Positions 36,110 through 50,110 are shown, counted from the first letter of the stretch. The stretch: DNA of 64,000 nucleotides from Nissolia schottii (GCA_003254905.1 QANU01107957.1:62720-126719); one strand, 5' to 3'. Program-made: numbers and translations. The notes: generated by a model from the letters alone, not told the origin.

Positions 36110-36329
36110 AACAGCTTGAGTTCATCAAAAGAGGAAGGATTCTTGAGATTGCAATATATATATATATAAAATCTACACTTGGACTCAAATTTGCTAACTA
36201 CATGGCACTTGATACTATTGGTAACAATTTGACAACAATCTTTTGTGCCATTGGCACTTGCATTAAAATGTACAATTACAAGCATTTTATGTGTGATATA
36301 ACTTAATTGCAAAATGAAGCTCAATGTAA

Positions 36330-38780
36330 CAACATTTCTGCAGCATATAACTACTTTCTTTTGATATCTTTGAATCTTTTGCTTTATATATTTGTTTATT
36401 TTCGTAATTGTCTAGATACATAGAATAGGCTACATATCTACACCAACAATATGCTAAGAACAGACAAAACATATTGTGACATTATATATCTGCTGGTACT
36501 TTTATGTACAAAGAATGACCCTACCTTAAAAAATGTCACTTGTGCGTTGCGAAGTGGCTAATTCCTTTCCATTTTGAAAGTGGACACAAATTCACAAGGC
36601 CTCCATAATCCAATCCAAAAACAATGCCAAATGTAGACAGTTCAATTCATGTCCCAAGCTTGAGCTTTGTTGAAATTCTGGTTGGATTCTCTTCAAGTAG
36701 TAAAATAGTTTGTCATATTTTTTATACGTGGATTGTGGAGGATTGATAAAGAGAATATATCATTACCCTTTAGAAATTGTAAAACCTCAATTAATCTGGT
36801 TCATGCCAATTTAGTCCAGTATTAAAAGTTGTCATACTATATAGCAATACGCTTCTTTAACATTAAAATTATGAGGTGCGTGCTATGCTCCCTTGAATTT
36901 GTAGGGAAGATTTTTACTATTTGCTTGACCTATATTTGTTGAGGTAATTTATAGATTCTAAACGGTAACCATATATCATTCCAAAAATTCTTCTACAAAT
37001 CTTGAATTTTTAAATAGAACTTGATGCTTATTTCATTAAGGGTGTGTTTGCTAATTTTGTTTTTGAGGGGAAGGAAAGAAAATGAAAAATTTTAGAAGCT
37101 TAATTATGATTTTTACATGTTTAAATCACAACTAAACTCCTCAAAAACATTTCATTTCACTTCCTTTTCCTTTAAAACAAAATTCACAAACACAACAACC
37201 TAAATGTAAATGAAATTTTTAAAAAGAGTTAGCAGAAGAATATATTATTTTTATCCTAAATACTAGTAATTTGGAGAAAAAAAAATGTTCACTTACATGG
37301 AAAGCAAGAAAACTGTTAGCACTGCACAATAAAAAAGAAAATCTTATTTATACTAATTTAAACGCAAAACATCCACTAATAAATGAAATCTCTTTGAAAT
37401 ATGAATTTTATTAAAATTTCATCTAATAATAAATATTCATGTGTGTTTCATACCTAAATCAATGCAAAGAGAAATTTAATCAAAATTATGGAAGATGAGC
37501 GATAAGGTGGAGTTTGTGGAGTTGTCAGAAATGTTAAGAGGAATAAAGGAAAGGGCAGTGATGGGAATGAATTGGAGGATGACATGAGGTGACACAGACA
37601 AAGAAGGAAGAGGACTTCATGCTATCTTTTCTCCCTTGAATTTTTGTGCTAATTTAGACAGATGTATTTATACAACAGAGAAGTAATATAGTCGTGAACG
37701 TCTTAACAAACAAATGAGCTAGGTCTAGGACAGAAATAAGAACAAAATTCATTTATTTATTTCTTAATATTCATAACCATTTCGCATTCTACAAATAATG
37801 CATATCACTAATTTAATCACTAGTTACCAATGATCACTAGTCATATTCCATCATCACTACCTTTACCTTGCTTTCACAAATGTGGTCCTCACCAACATTA
37901 AGATGCCTGGTGAATTGGTGCTGGAGTTTGTTGATTTGTTCTTAACAATTTGAAAAAACATTTTTTTTTTTGTGTGTGAACTGAGGGTATTCATTGCTCT
38001 TTTTTTGCAGTAACTAAGTTGATACCAGGTGTAAACTTTTGATTACGAAATATTTTTTCATTTACATGGGTAAAGATCAAACCCCGCGCTAATTGATTAA
38101 AAGACAATCTGAATTATTATCATCATGCCACAAATTATGGTTTTTTAATTTAACATTTTGGTTATGTATTAGATATTTTTCTAAAAACATATTTTATTAA
38201 ATTTCGATTGTAATTTTATTTTAAGTACATATACTAATGTTGTTTTCACTGTTATCTTAAAAAAAAAGGAACAAATTAAAAATAGATAACAAAAACCAAT
38301 CATACCCTAATTTCCTTTTGGATCGAATGTTCAACCTTAGAAACTTCTTTTGGGCCTAATGGTTGCTAATCTTTTGGGCTAACCAAGATGAGAATTTTAT
38401 TTTTTGACCAAAATTAAAAGATGACATTTTATTATATGCATAAATAAATTAAAAAAAAAAGTATAATCATCATGTATGACATCATGGTGTTCACCTTCTC
38501 TTAATAATTGATCTTCAATCCTGGAATGAAAAAACATTTAGTCAACCGTTTATCATTATATTTACTAACCGTGAATTCACCTAAAAAAGTAAATTTTATA
38601 TATAATTTTATATATATATATACACACATATATATATATTGAGAAAAATAAATAAAAATGACCCAAAAAGTAAAATGAAGCAATGGAAGGAAAAGTGGAA
38701 ATTACAAGAAACTTCCCTTGCATTGGACAACTCGCCATTCCCCCATTTCCTCTCTTCATTCGACAGAGAACTTCTTCTTC
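36330..38780. other. Intergenic stretch between the bHLH and BOI-like genes
   Basis: AT-rich with no supported reading frame. A TA-rich tract at 38596-38640 lies about 150-190 bp before the BOI-like start codon and may include its TATA box, but the tract is too repetitive to pick one. Confidence 0.45.
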
Positions 38781-38788
38781 TTCTTCCC

Positions 38789-41433
38789 ATGGCTTTCCCT
38801 CAACATCACGTCCAACACTACCAAACCCAGCAACCACAACCACAAACTAAACCTTTCAGGTAAAATTTATATATTTATTGAAATTTCCCCAAAAAAAGAA
38901 AATTCTCATTTTTATTTTCCCTTTCTCATTTTACCAAACTTTTTATTCTCTTTAATTATTAATACTGTTTTTCTTTGTAATTTAATCTTCTCATTCAACC
39001 TTTGCTTCTTTATCTTCCTTCTTTCTTTTTTTTTTTTTTTTCAATCTCCTTTCAGAAATTTGCAAACAATGGATGGTCAGATATCACAACAGGTTCCCTT
39101 CTACAACCCCACAGATTTGCAAGATCAGTCTCAGCATCCACCTTACATTCCTCCATGTATGTAAAATTCTTCACCTTTAGCCACCCCTTTTGTTGAATTT
39201 GCTTGTTTTTTATGTTCTATTTAGCTACATATGTTTGATGATAGTTAAATCTGAACTCTGAAGATAAAATGGCTCTAGCTAGGTTTTCTTGGTAGCACCC
39301 CTTTTGGTCATTTTGAGTTAAAGTTGTTTCCTTTCGTTGAATTTGTTAGTTTTTCATGTGATTTTGATATGATCATTCCTAGGAAAATCTGAACTCTGAG
39401 GAGAAATTACCGAAGCTAGGTTTTCTTGGTGGAAACCCCTTTGGTCATTTTGAGTTAAAGTTGTTTCCTTTTGTTGAATTTGTTTGTTTTTTACTGTGTT
39501 TTTTTGCTTTCTAATTAGCTGCATATGTTTGATATTATCTCGAAAAATCTGAACTCCGAAGAGAAATGAACTCCAGTTAGGTTTTTGGCGGCACCCCTTT
39601 TGTTCATTTTGAGTTAAAGTCGCCCCCTTTGGTTAAATTTGTTTGTTTTTCTGTGCTTTTCTGTTTCCCCGATTTAGCTACATGCGTTTGGCAATACCTT
39701 AGAAAGTATGAACTCTGAAGAGAAATGGCTCTAGCTAGGTTTTCTTGGTGGCACCCCTTTTTGAAGTATTTTTTGTGTTTCCTGACAAAATTTGTTGGGT
39801 CCCTTTTTAGTTTTAACTCTAGTTGTGGGGTTGACATAGTAAATTATGCTCTCGAATTGATGTGTTCATTATGATTTTATTTTGTATTTTGTTTCTAGTT
39901 CATGTTGTTGGGTTTGCTCCGGGTCCAGTCCTTCCTGCCGATGGTAGTGATGGCGGTGTTGATTTGCAATGGAATTATGGTTTGGAGCCTGAGAGGAAGA
40001 GACTAAAAGAACAGGATTTCCTGGAGAACAATTCTCAGATATCTTCTGTAGATTTCCTGCAGCCGCGTTCGGTGTCCACTGGATTGGGCTTGTCGCTTGA
40101 CAACAATCGCATGGCTTCAACTGGAGACTCGGCTTTGTTGTCGCTCATTGGAGATGATATTGACCGCGAGTTACAGCAGCAGGATGTAGAGATAGATAGA
40201 TTCCTCACATTGCAGGTTTGTGCAGGTTTTAATGTCTAGTTTGCCATTTTCTGTTAACTTTTTCATGGTAAAAATTTTCAGTAATTTGCCCCTTGTTGAA
40301 GATGAGAGTGGGAATGTTATTGACCCTTTTATTTGGTTTTTTTTTTTTTGGGTCCAGCTTCCAAGGTCTGTTATTGATATCTAAATGGTGAGGTGAAATA
40401 CCTTTTAAAAGTGGGTTGTAAATTATTTAATGGAAATGGAAGCTTACGAAAAAACATTTTTCTTGATTCTCGTTCCATAGTGCTGAACTTCCATAAACCA
40501 AATAAAGGATTAAAAAGCCTGCATACTTTTGAGGCATTGCATCTTAAGTAAGATCTGTTCTGGTTGTTTTCTGTTTATGTATCTTCAATTTCCCCTTTCT
40601 TTTATTGTTGTTTGAACATCCAAATGCACCTAAACCAATAACCAATATTCTTGAATAATCCTTGAATGTTGTGCAACTTACAAATCATGCCATTGTAAAT
40701 GTGATTTTGAATTAAGAGGATTTGTAGGTTGGTTGTTAGGAGAATATATCAACGCTCTAAATAAATATATGTATCACTGATTGAATCTTTAAATAAAGCT
40801 TAGCAAAGTTCACTGATTGTATATAGTAATATTATAAGCAAAATAGAAAAAATGTTGTGCAATAGGAAGATGAAATACTAATTAACCTTCTCCTTTATAA
40901 TATAGGGTGAAAGATTGAGGCAAACAATTTTAGAGAAGGTTCAGGCATCACAGCTTCAGAGCGTTGCGATCATCGAAGACACAGTCCTTCAGAAACTCCG
41001 TGAGAAAGAAGCCGAGGTGGAGAGCATTAACAAGAGGAACATGGAGCTCGAGGATCGGATGGAGCAGCTGACCGCAGAAGCTAGCGCGTGGTGGCAACGA
41101 GCCAGGTATGAGGAGAACATGATCGATGCGCTCAAGTTCAAACTCAAGCAAGCGCGGGTCCAGAGCCGGGACAGCAAGGAAGGGTGTGGTGACAGTGAGG
41201 TGGACGACACGGCTTCCTGCAGCAACGGCCGGGCCATTGATTTCCACCTGCTCTTGAAGGAGAGCAACGACACGAAGGAGATGATGACGTGTAAGGCTTG
41301 CAGGGTCAATGAAGTGTCCATGCTTTTGTTACCTTGTAAGCATCTTTGTCTTTGTAAAGAATGTGAAAGTAAGCTTAGTTTTTGTCCTTTGTGTCAATCC
41401 TCTAAATTTATTGGCATGGAAGTCTATATGTAA
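38789..41433 (+). CDS. BOI-related RING E3 ubiquitin ligase
   Basis: Probable E3 ubiquitin ligase of the BOI/BRG family, which in Arabidopsis restrains cell death and stress responses and works with DELLA proteins in gibberellin signalling. Exons: 38789-38859, 39056-39156, 39899-40215 and 40906-41433, joined with consistent phases (2, 1, 0), giving 338 residues. The N-terminus is Gln-rich. Residues about 54-66 read YIPPFHVVGFAPG across the second intron, which supports that splice. Exon 4 starts with a long coiled coil (about 164-260, including ILEKVQASQLQSV and WWQRARYEENMI) typical of the family. The C-terminal C3HC4 RING uses C292, C295, C307, H309, C313, C316, C323 and C326. Length and layout fit the family, with no missing ligand. 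The ATG chosen is the first in frame in exon 1; a later Met in exon 2 is possible. Confidence 0.88.
39251..39770. repeat. Four-copy tandem repeat in an intron of the BOI-like gene
   Basis: The marker CTGAACTCTGAAGA with the following GCTAGGTTTTCTTGGTGGCACC recurs at 39251, 39389, 39549 and 39708, giving spacings of 138, 160 and 159 bp. The array fills most of the second intron (39157-39898). Confidence 0.85.
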
Positions 41434-44195
41434 CTGAATTAGATATTTTTACCTATTAACATTTGAGATCTCTAACTTTATATTAAAAGTTATGTGCATT
41501 TTCTTTTTGTTGTTGCTGCTGATCATCGTTTTCTTTATCCTTTTTAACGAATAAAACATTATTTTTGTCCAGGTTCATAGCTTTCATCAATTTTGTCATC
41601 AAGCTTTTAAAATCATCAAAATTGTCCATGAAGTTATCAAACGTCCATTAAGTTAGTCTCACATAGCCTTAACCTCAAGGATGAAATTGATAGATGTTTG
41701 GTAACTTATGAGATAATTTTGATGATTTTGAGAATTTTGGAACAAAATTGATGGAAATTGTCAATTTTAGGAATATAAATGATGTTTACTCTTTTCATCT
41801 TTTGTAACTGAGTTGTGTAATTTGAACTTGTGTACAAGATATTGTGCCAAATTATACTTCATCTATAATTTAATGAAATTTTGGCCGGACTCGTTTTATT
41901 ATATTTCATTTAACCGTGGATGAGGGGTACGTTCAAACAATGTTTTACATAAAATAATTACACAACATTTCTCTAAGATTTTTATTTTTGAGGAGATAGG
42001 TAGTAGCATTTATACATGCATGGTCACATCATGTGATTGCTATAATTAAGAACATGCAAGGGATATCACTTGTCTACTGTCTTTGTCAAAAGGACCAAAG
42101 CTATCACGTGGGGATCACTGCCAATGTAATCCATTCTTGAAAAGGAGCAGAATGATATTTCATTTTCATTTCACTTATCAAGATGGCTAAATAGAAAAGG
42201 AAATAAAATAAGATAAAATACAAGCATTGAAATCTAGGTGATGCGCATCTAACTTTATGGAAGATTTTTAAGTGTGGTACTTTATTTAATTTATTTAATA
42301 AATATGAAGAGTATATTTAGATGAGTCATTAGATTTAGTTGAACATATTATGTAACAACATTTAGATTAAATATTAAGTGTTTGGATATTATTCTTAGAA
42401 TATTTTAGTACTTCGAGTTTTCTCTGACATGGAATTTCTAGAGTTCAAGTAGATTTAATTTTAATTATTTTTCAGGATTAAAACATTTTCATGTTACTCA
42501 CTAGAGGAACATAAAATTGATGTATAAACACAAAGTACATCACTGTTGATAGATTTTTTAAAATTAAATTTATTTCTTTTTTTTTTTACATAATTCTCTC
42601 ATTTTGTCGTCTTCTTATTATTATAATAATTTTTGCAAAAAAAAAAAAAGAAGAAGAAAAAGCTGTAACATAATTCTCTTTTGTTTGGTGGACAAAGATT
42701 TTGTTTTTGTTGAAGGCATAATTCTCTACTTTACAAAGAGTGGCCCAAAATTGTAGCATAGAAGTCTTGGGCTAGTTAAAATGAAGCTCTGGAATGAATA
42801 AAAACAGAAAATGAAACACAAGGTTCTAAGGTATGAAGCCCATTGGCTTAGATGGGCTAAGGCTTCATATCATCTCATGCTACTTTTCGTTTAGTGCCCA
42901 TCCCCTCAACACTTGGCTACACCGATAGACTGACCCGTCATTGCTGCCGGAAGTAGATACCATAAATTCGATAAGGAAAAAAAAAAACTCCTAAAACAAA
43001 ATAAAATTTGTTGAATCAAGATTCATAAGATCATAAGGTGTACCACTTTTGTGATTTTTCAAATTTTCTTTTGCAATTGTGAAAACATAACTTTTCATTT
43101 AAATTTATTTATTTAATTTAAAATGAGAACTTTCAATAACCATTTCTCTTAAAAGCTTAAGTGAATGAGTAGAGGTAGTTAAATAATTTTATATCTAACA
43201 AGAATTGCGCACTTTTTACTCGTAACTAATACAAGATTATTGGCAACAAGAGATATACATGTAGAGAGGGAAATTTCAGTTAGAAAGGACGAAAGAATTA
43301 GGGAAAATAATCTTTTCTTTGAAGGTGGTGGAGAAAGATTGTTCAACCTTTTTTTTTTTCCCTTAATCATCCCTTAGGAAGTGATGACAAGTGAAAGTGG
43401 TATATACGCTTTGCTCATGGTTATAAACTATCTATCTCATTAATCAAAAAGAAAAACTATCTATCTTACAATCTATTATTGTTACTATAATTATTCCTCA
43501 CACCATAACCGCAAAATCCACCGATCTGAGCCAAGTCATATACTCGTGCCACTTTGCCCTTTCCCTTTCTTTTATTCTCTCTCTTGCACTTGCATTTTTT
43601 TCCTTATCTCTCCTATAAGGACAATAATAAACCTCCATCTAAATCCTAATATGAAATTAAAAGAATTTAAGTATAGTGAGTTTAGCTTTTAAAAATGGAA
43701 AAAAAAAAATTAGTGAGGGTAAATACTCCCTGGGACACCGAAAAAATTTCCTAATTAAAAATGAACAAATATATATAGTGAGAAAAGAGAAAAAAAATTT
43801 TAACTCTTACTATTATTAATTATTTCAAAATCATATATTTAACTAAAATTTAGTTAGTTCTCTTGTTCTTCTTAGGTAATATCTTGAGTTCAACTATCTT
43901 ATGAATAAAAACTAACAATAAAAAACTTTTCCCTATAATGAGTATCCTAACTCGAGCTATATTAGTTAAAACTTATTGGGTTTTAGATATAAATAGTTCA
44001 GATAAAATAAAATCATATTTATAATAACATATAATTATTAGATGATTAGTAAAATTATTTACACATGCCAAAAAAGAATGTGTGAATTTTAAATAGAGAA
44101 AAAGAGCATTTTACTTCAGTTCAATCATGCAACCTCACCTCATCCATGTTTCCCATAAAGTTGTTCAATCATATCATATATCAATTTTATTATTT
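41434..44195. other. BOI-like 3' UTR then intergenic stretch
   Basis: The 3' UTR probably runs a few hundred bases; an AATAAA-type signal occurs at 41549-41554. Beyond it the sequence is AT-rich with no supported gene. Confidence 0.45.
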
Positions 44196-44325
44196 CAACA
44201 TATGAAAAAATGTCTACGCCTTATTACTCCTCTCACAATACATTATGGGATCCATTTTTTAAAGTACAACCTCCATGATATGTTTTGAGAGGAGTGAGAA
44301 AATGTAGACATATTTTCATATGTTG
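44196..44325. mobile_element. 130-bp foldback MITE-like element
   Basis: The left arm CAACATATGAAAAAATGTCT is answered on the right, in reverse, by CAACATATGAAAATATGTCT. The match continues through ACTCCTCTCA on both sides, giving arms of about 43 bp around a 45-bp loop. No clear target duplication. Confidence 0.75.
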
Positions 44326-47300
44326 AATGGGCATTTTCCTATCACATATATGCCTAAGTGATGAATCATGAATTTAATTTGGGACCTCAATATATATCTC
44401 TGTTCCTTTGCAGTACTCAAAGTTATTCCTTCTTTAATCTGACCATTGTGGCTAGTTATGCCCACAACTTCTGCATTTGGTTGATATATTGCACTCTGAT
44501 GCAAAGCTTGTTGTTAGAGTGCACGTTGCTTAAAGTTAGTCTTTGTAAATGCTGAGGAAACTCTCCCGTTGAATTAGCTTTTGATATTGAGTTAGACTGG
44601 TGAGTTCTTCAATACTTATTAGTCTTAAAAATGGATCATTTCAGTTGAATTTCTTGTCACGTGTTGTCAAGTGTAATCTCTCACTATTAATTGATGAGAT
44701 AGACCTATACATAACATAAGCGCCACATAATTAGAGCACTTACCTTTGTTCTTTTGCCAAAAATTAATGTATAACTCAATATTTTAAGAGTTGAATTGAT
44801 ATGTACTCATAATGTAAAGTTTTAATATGTATGACTTTTTATATTATTAGCGCATAACAAATAAACTCATATTTTAAATTTTACGGCCTTAGAAAGGTGA
44901 GTAGATTTTTTTAAAAAAGAAATTATAAAAAGCTCACTAAATACATTTTCTATAGTTTTTTTTTGTTGTTGCAAATTTTCTATAGATGTTAATGTAACAT
45001 GTTTTTTACACTAAGGATAAACAAAAATAATGGCTTTGGAAAAAAGAGGATAGGTCGAATCTATGAAATAATTAAGGCAAATGATTTTCCTATCACAACA
45101 TAATAATTCAACACTATCGATTTGAGATTCAGAATTATTTGCTTCTTTACCGAAAATCTATAATAATAACATAATGAGCTCTGTTCATTCCATGCAGTCG
45201 TGTATAGATTATTGGCTGCAAGTATCAGAAAAAAAAGGCACTTTAATCATTCAAGAATGCTCTTCAAAGTTAGATATGGAAGTGAGAGAGGTGGGTCTCA
45301 ATTTCAACTATATGCACGAAATGATGATGGATGGGACCATAACTAAAAGGAATTGGAACTTCATCATCTCACTGAATCCCTTGGATTGAGGAATAATAGC
45401 TTGCATCAAACTTCAAAGTGTTGAAATTGTGGATGTGAGATTAATGGATGAGAATACTCTCATGTTATATATTATATATAATATGAGATTACAATATTAT
45501 TATTAGAAAGATAAGACACAATTTCCATTACAATGAAAAAATATTATTATTTGAATTTTTTTAATCGGTCAAAGAGAATCAAAGGATGATTTTTTTTTTA
45601 ATTTTAAGTTTCTGTACAATATTCAATACATTAAAAACTTAAAATTTAGTGCTTATTTATTTATTTATTTTTATTTTAGGATTTTATAATTTTTTTATTA
45701 TTATTTTTACTATTTCCTTCGTTAAATTTTAAAACATAAAACACAATAAATAAATAAAAAATCAAAGACATCCTTACTTTATCAACCAAACTTGTCATTT
45801 TCTTGAATTATTTACCAGTGGTGTCTTAATTAGAAAAAGTCTTATTATTTATATTGATTATTAAAAAAAAATCTTAATTTTTGTATTCTCTTCACACACA
45901 CATATATATATATAAACATAACAATTTATGGACCGGAAATAAACATTTGCTTCCTTCATTCTTATAATTATTTTTTTTCCTTGTGGGATAGTATTCAACT
46001 TTTCCCCCTTTCAACATTCATCACCCCCACAATATAAAAAGAAGAGAAGTAGAAGGAGAAAGAGGAGAAAAAGATTGTGATATGCATGTGATCCAATAGA
46101 CCTTATGTTCCCCATTATATGACCTCCTCCTATCTCTCTACATAGCTGCAAGTTAGCTATGTGTATAGATCTTCTTCCTTGAATGAACCACCAGCTATTG
46201 TTTCTCTCTATCTTTTTGGACATTAATTCGGTGACCCTATAATTCGGTGACCCTATCTATACTTTTTGCAAATCATGTTAAGGTCAAGCATAAACATTTT
46301 AAGACTTAATTAATTGTACTGAAAACATAATTCGGGTCCCACTTCTAGAAATGCGAGGTCGGCCATGCATGCATGCATACCAATTGCAATGCGCTTAATT
46401 GATCATCCATATTCAAATTAAAGCTAATTCTAAATAGTGGAGTTCTTAGGCCCAATACATATCACATAAAATTGACTACCTAATTTTTTCTTCTGATTTT
46501 TCACCACTTGCGATATATTAATTTTTGTTTTACTGATTAAATTTGACTCGAAGAATTAAATAATACTTACTTAAAAGAATAACTTTTCTCAACACAAATT
46601 ATTTTATTTACAAGGCTCAAAATCAACTGATTAAGAGATTAGAATTCCTTATTACTCGATCCAACCAACAACCATGTGTTAATTAATTTACTACCTATTT
46701 ATCTTTGATTTTCTTTCAATTAAGGTAGGGAAAAAGGTTAGATATGGTAGAATATATGAATGTACTACTCATTCTATTCTCATTCTTTGGTAAAGAGAAA
46801 GTATATCTTGAGGTAAGTTTGTTTTATTTTTTCAAGCTATTTTTTTTTAAAGATTTTGTGATTTATACTAGAATTTAGTGAGGTTCGAGATGACTAGGAA
46901 TTCTTGTTAGTTCTGATTTTCCAATTGATCAATTCATGGAAACAACGATCTTGAAATTTATGATTATCACAGTGTATGTAAGATTAAGAACGAGATGCAC
47001 ATACTCGGATCCATGTCGTGATTGGATGGAATTTACAAATTCTTTTCTCCTCTCTTCCTTTGATCTTTTCAACTCCTTACAATTCTTACCTTGGGTTAAG
47101 CCTTAGAACTATCATTGACAATGATACGCCCCTTGTTCAATAGATTCCAACAGATCAGATTCTTAGTGAGCTTCACATTGTCGTAGAGTATTCTTCAGTT
47201 TATTTCAGTTATTAAGATAATTTATCTTTAAATAAAGGACTTTATTGTATTTATGATGTTTAATTTTATTTTAAAAGTTTTTCTTTTATTTATTTATAAA

Positions 47301-47749
47301 AACTGTGTGTTTTCATGATTAACACGTTAGGAGGCTTTCGTAAGAGAATTAATCCATTACGTGTCGGTAGCGATTTCTGAAGTCGTCATACTTTTTGCTT
47401 CAAATAACCTCCATTTATTTAAAATTCTAATTTAAAACATTGTGCCAACCGTTATTTTCTTTTATCGATCTACTTGTCGTCCTCATATCCACCTCTTTAG
47501 CCTTCTTTGTCTTGAAATCTTCCAAGTCTTAAAACAGCTCCCTTCTTTATAGGTCTTCATACAAAAAGAAATATTTTTAACAATTATTTTTCTTTTTTTA
47601 TCTTGTGGCTGAATGAGATTGTCAATTACCCCATCTTTAATCACCCTTTTTCTCAACTGAACGTATCAAATCACAACAAACTCTCAAGGTCAACTGGCCT
47701 ATTTTTTTTAGAGGGTCCCACATCTTATATTTAAGCCTTAAAAGCTTTT
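44326..47749. other. Intergenic stretch, no gene seen
   Basis: AT-rich. A frame at 45174-45389 (71 codons) has no recognisable domain. GGTGACCCTATAATTC is duplicated in tandem at about 46229-46255. Confidence 0.45.
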
Positions 47750-48345
47750 TGTTACGGGCTAAAAATCGGAGCCTAGAGCCCTAACCTTCTAAGAAGGAGA
47801 GGAGCTCACATTATCTAAAAGGCCTGAAGGGGCCAACCCACTAAGGAGTAGAAAAGGCTCTCTCCACCTGGTTAGATCGGCCTAAAGAGAGGGGGCCTCA
47901 TGGCGCTTAGAGGAGGAGAAGTTCGTAAGCTCAAAGACTCTGAACCCGGTCCGGCCCAACAAGGCTAAGAGGAGGTAGCGGCAACCTCTCCTCCTCAGCC
48001 CGCAACCAACTCTTGGATAAGCGGAAAAAGATAATTCGGGGTGCAGATAGGCAAACTCCCCTCACTTTATCTCTATCTTTACACTCTAAGCTCACCTATA
48101 AAAGCACACGACCTTCTCCGGTTGTCAGGTATCACTCATTCCCTTCTCAGAGAATACTCCTAACCCTCGTGCTTACTTGAGCGTCGGAGTGCCTTTGCAG
48201 GTACATCCCACCGCCGCACTCTCTCCGAGAGGAACCCGCTTAGATCTTTCGTCCAAGCCTCCGAACCTTCTTGAAGCTTTTGCCCCAGCCTTTGAGGTTC
48301 CGTCAAGGCGCCTTCCTCACCCCTTCAGGTAACCTCGTGCCCTAT
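47750..48345 (+). mobile_element. GC-rich gypsy-type LTR remnant
   Basis: A GC-rich island in AT-rich surroundings starts TGTTACGGGC. It holds a TATA-like CCTATAAAAGCA at 48092-48103, followed by ACTTGAGCGTCGGAGTGCCT at 48175-48194. That combination is familiar from the promoter and R region of Athila/Tat-type gypsy LTRs. No gag or primer-binding site follows, so a solo or truncated LTR is likely. The right end is approximate. Confidence 0.65.
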
Positions 48346-48837
48346 ACAAATTACTTGCGAACACTTTCATATTTGTTTTACACTCCTACCCTTGTAAAAT
48401 GGGCTCTTGTACCTCTTCAGTTTTCTTATTTTATTTTTTATATAACAGGAGTCTATAGTTTATTTTCATGTTATGTTAAAGTGTTCCACGGTCACGCAGA
48501 CAATACCGTATTCATGCAGCCCCTCGTGGGATTCATATTTCGTAGCCCCTCGTGACCCTCCAATTAAGCAAAGTTAATCTATGGAAACCGAACCTTTCAA
48601 AAGAAAACTTTGAATTCAACAAATGTTTGACCCAGAACTATATATAGGTCCAATAATAATCTCTCATCTAATAAGTGTATATATATTATCCTATAACCAC
48701 AACAAATTAACTACTAGCAAAGGTTTTGGCCGTATCTCTTTGTCTTCAAATTCAAGAGATACTGCCATATGTATCTAAACACGCATATGCATCTATTTGC
48801 ATATTGCATATATTTAAATTATCCAATTGATATAAAG

Positions 48838-49165
48838 GTAATGTTTGTTTATTAAGACAAGACATAAATATTGAGACATATGGATAAAAATTCTGTTTGT
48901 TTACTAGACACAAAAATTTGTGTTTTATGACAAAAAAAATTATATATTTTTTGTATCTCTGTTTTATTAGGACACGGGGACAGAACACGGGAACACAACC
49001 TTTTATATAAGTATAATGTGTTTTTTGTTTATTTTTTCTATTAAATTAATGCAACAACAGTATTTTGAGTCATTTAAAGTGTATTTTCTGTCTTGTCTTT
49101 ATTGAACCAAATAAAATATAAATACAAATAATGGTGTCTTGTACATTGTAACTAAACAAAATACA
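48838..49165. mobile_element. Possible MITE with imperfect terminal inverted repeats
   Basis: The left GTAATGTTTGTTTATTAAG followed by ACAAGACA is partly answered near 49130-49160 (TGTCTTGTACATTGTAAC) and again near 49090-49110 (GTCTTGTCTTTATTGAACC). The interior contains GGACACGGGGACAGAACACG. Boundaries are uncertain. Confidence 0.35.
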
Positions 49166-49539
49166 AAACTGATTTGTCCTCTTATTTTTTATGCCTGGAT
49201 CCCCCTATCTTTATATTTTTGTCTTATCTTAACAACCAAATACAACCAAAATGTTGTGATTTTTATAATGGAAAGCAAAGAGGGGTCTGTGTGAAATTAA
49301 TAATTAGTCATCATTTTCCCATTTGTTTTGCTTTAACCCTCTATCTATTCCTTTCACCTCCACTTGTATTATCACAAAATGAGTACTTCTAATCTAGGAT
49401 TTGGATCCTCGCCAGCCACTTATTATTATTGCTCTCGAATTATAATTAACACTAGGTGTACGCTGGTTTTGTTGTCACTATAAAGTCATCGTATGAGATA
49501 TATGATATATACAACAATATCAAATGCATAAACGTTTGC

Positions 49540-50110
49540 ACAAACATGTATAAACTTATTATACACACATGTACAAACATTTTTCACATACCAAATTAAA
49601 TTAAATCAGATTTGCAGCACATTAAATAATAAAAATTAACTGTCGCACTCTCTCTCCTGTTCCTCACTCACACTCTAAATGCATAGACTCACTTACTACT
49701 ATGCACAAACATTTTAAAGTAGATGCACAAACTTTTGAACTAACGTGCACAAATTTTTCAACAGTAAAAATAAATAATATGACGAAAATGAAACAAAAAC
49801 ATTGAATAATAAAATTTTGGTACTCATATGTACAAACTTTTTTAGACACATGCACAAACTTTTGAACAACCAAAAATAAAAAAATATGATAGAAACACAA
49901 ACGAACACGAAGATGAAGAAAAAAAACTTTGGTGCTCATGTGTACAAACTTTTGAACAATAATGCACAAACTTTTTAATAATCAGAAACAAATATTACGA
50001 TAGATACAAAAATGAAAATGACAATGAAAAGAAAATCTTGAGGCTCACATACACAAACTTTTAAATAACTATGCACAAACTTTTTTCACACATGCACAAA
50101 CTTTTGAATA
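49540..50110. repeat. Dispersed tandem motif ATGCACAAACTTTTGAA
   Basis: The motif ATGCACAAACTTTTGAA or a close variant recurs about a dozen times, separated by A-rich spacers with GATAGAAACA. It is related to the arrays at 5240-5720 and 12130-12610. The long Phe-rich frames on the opposite strand are by-products of composition. Confidence 0.65.

Noticed and set aside
45174..45389. 71-codon frame with several Met and Glu
   Set aside because: No domain, no promoter or splice context, and AT-rich surroundings; not enough to call a gene.
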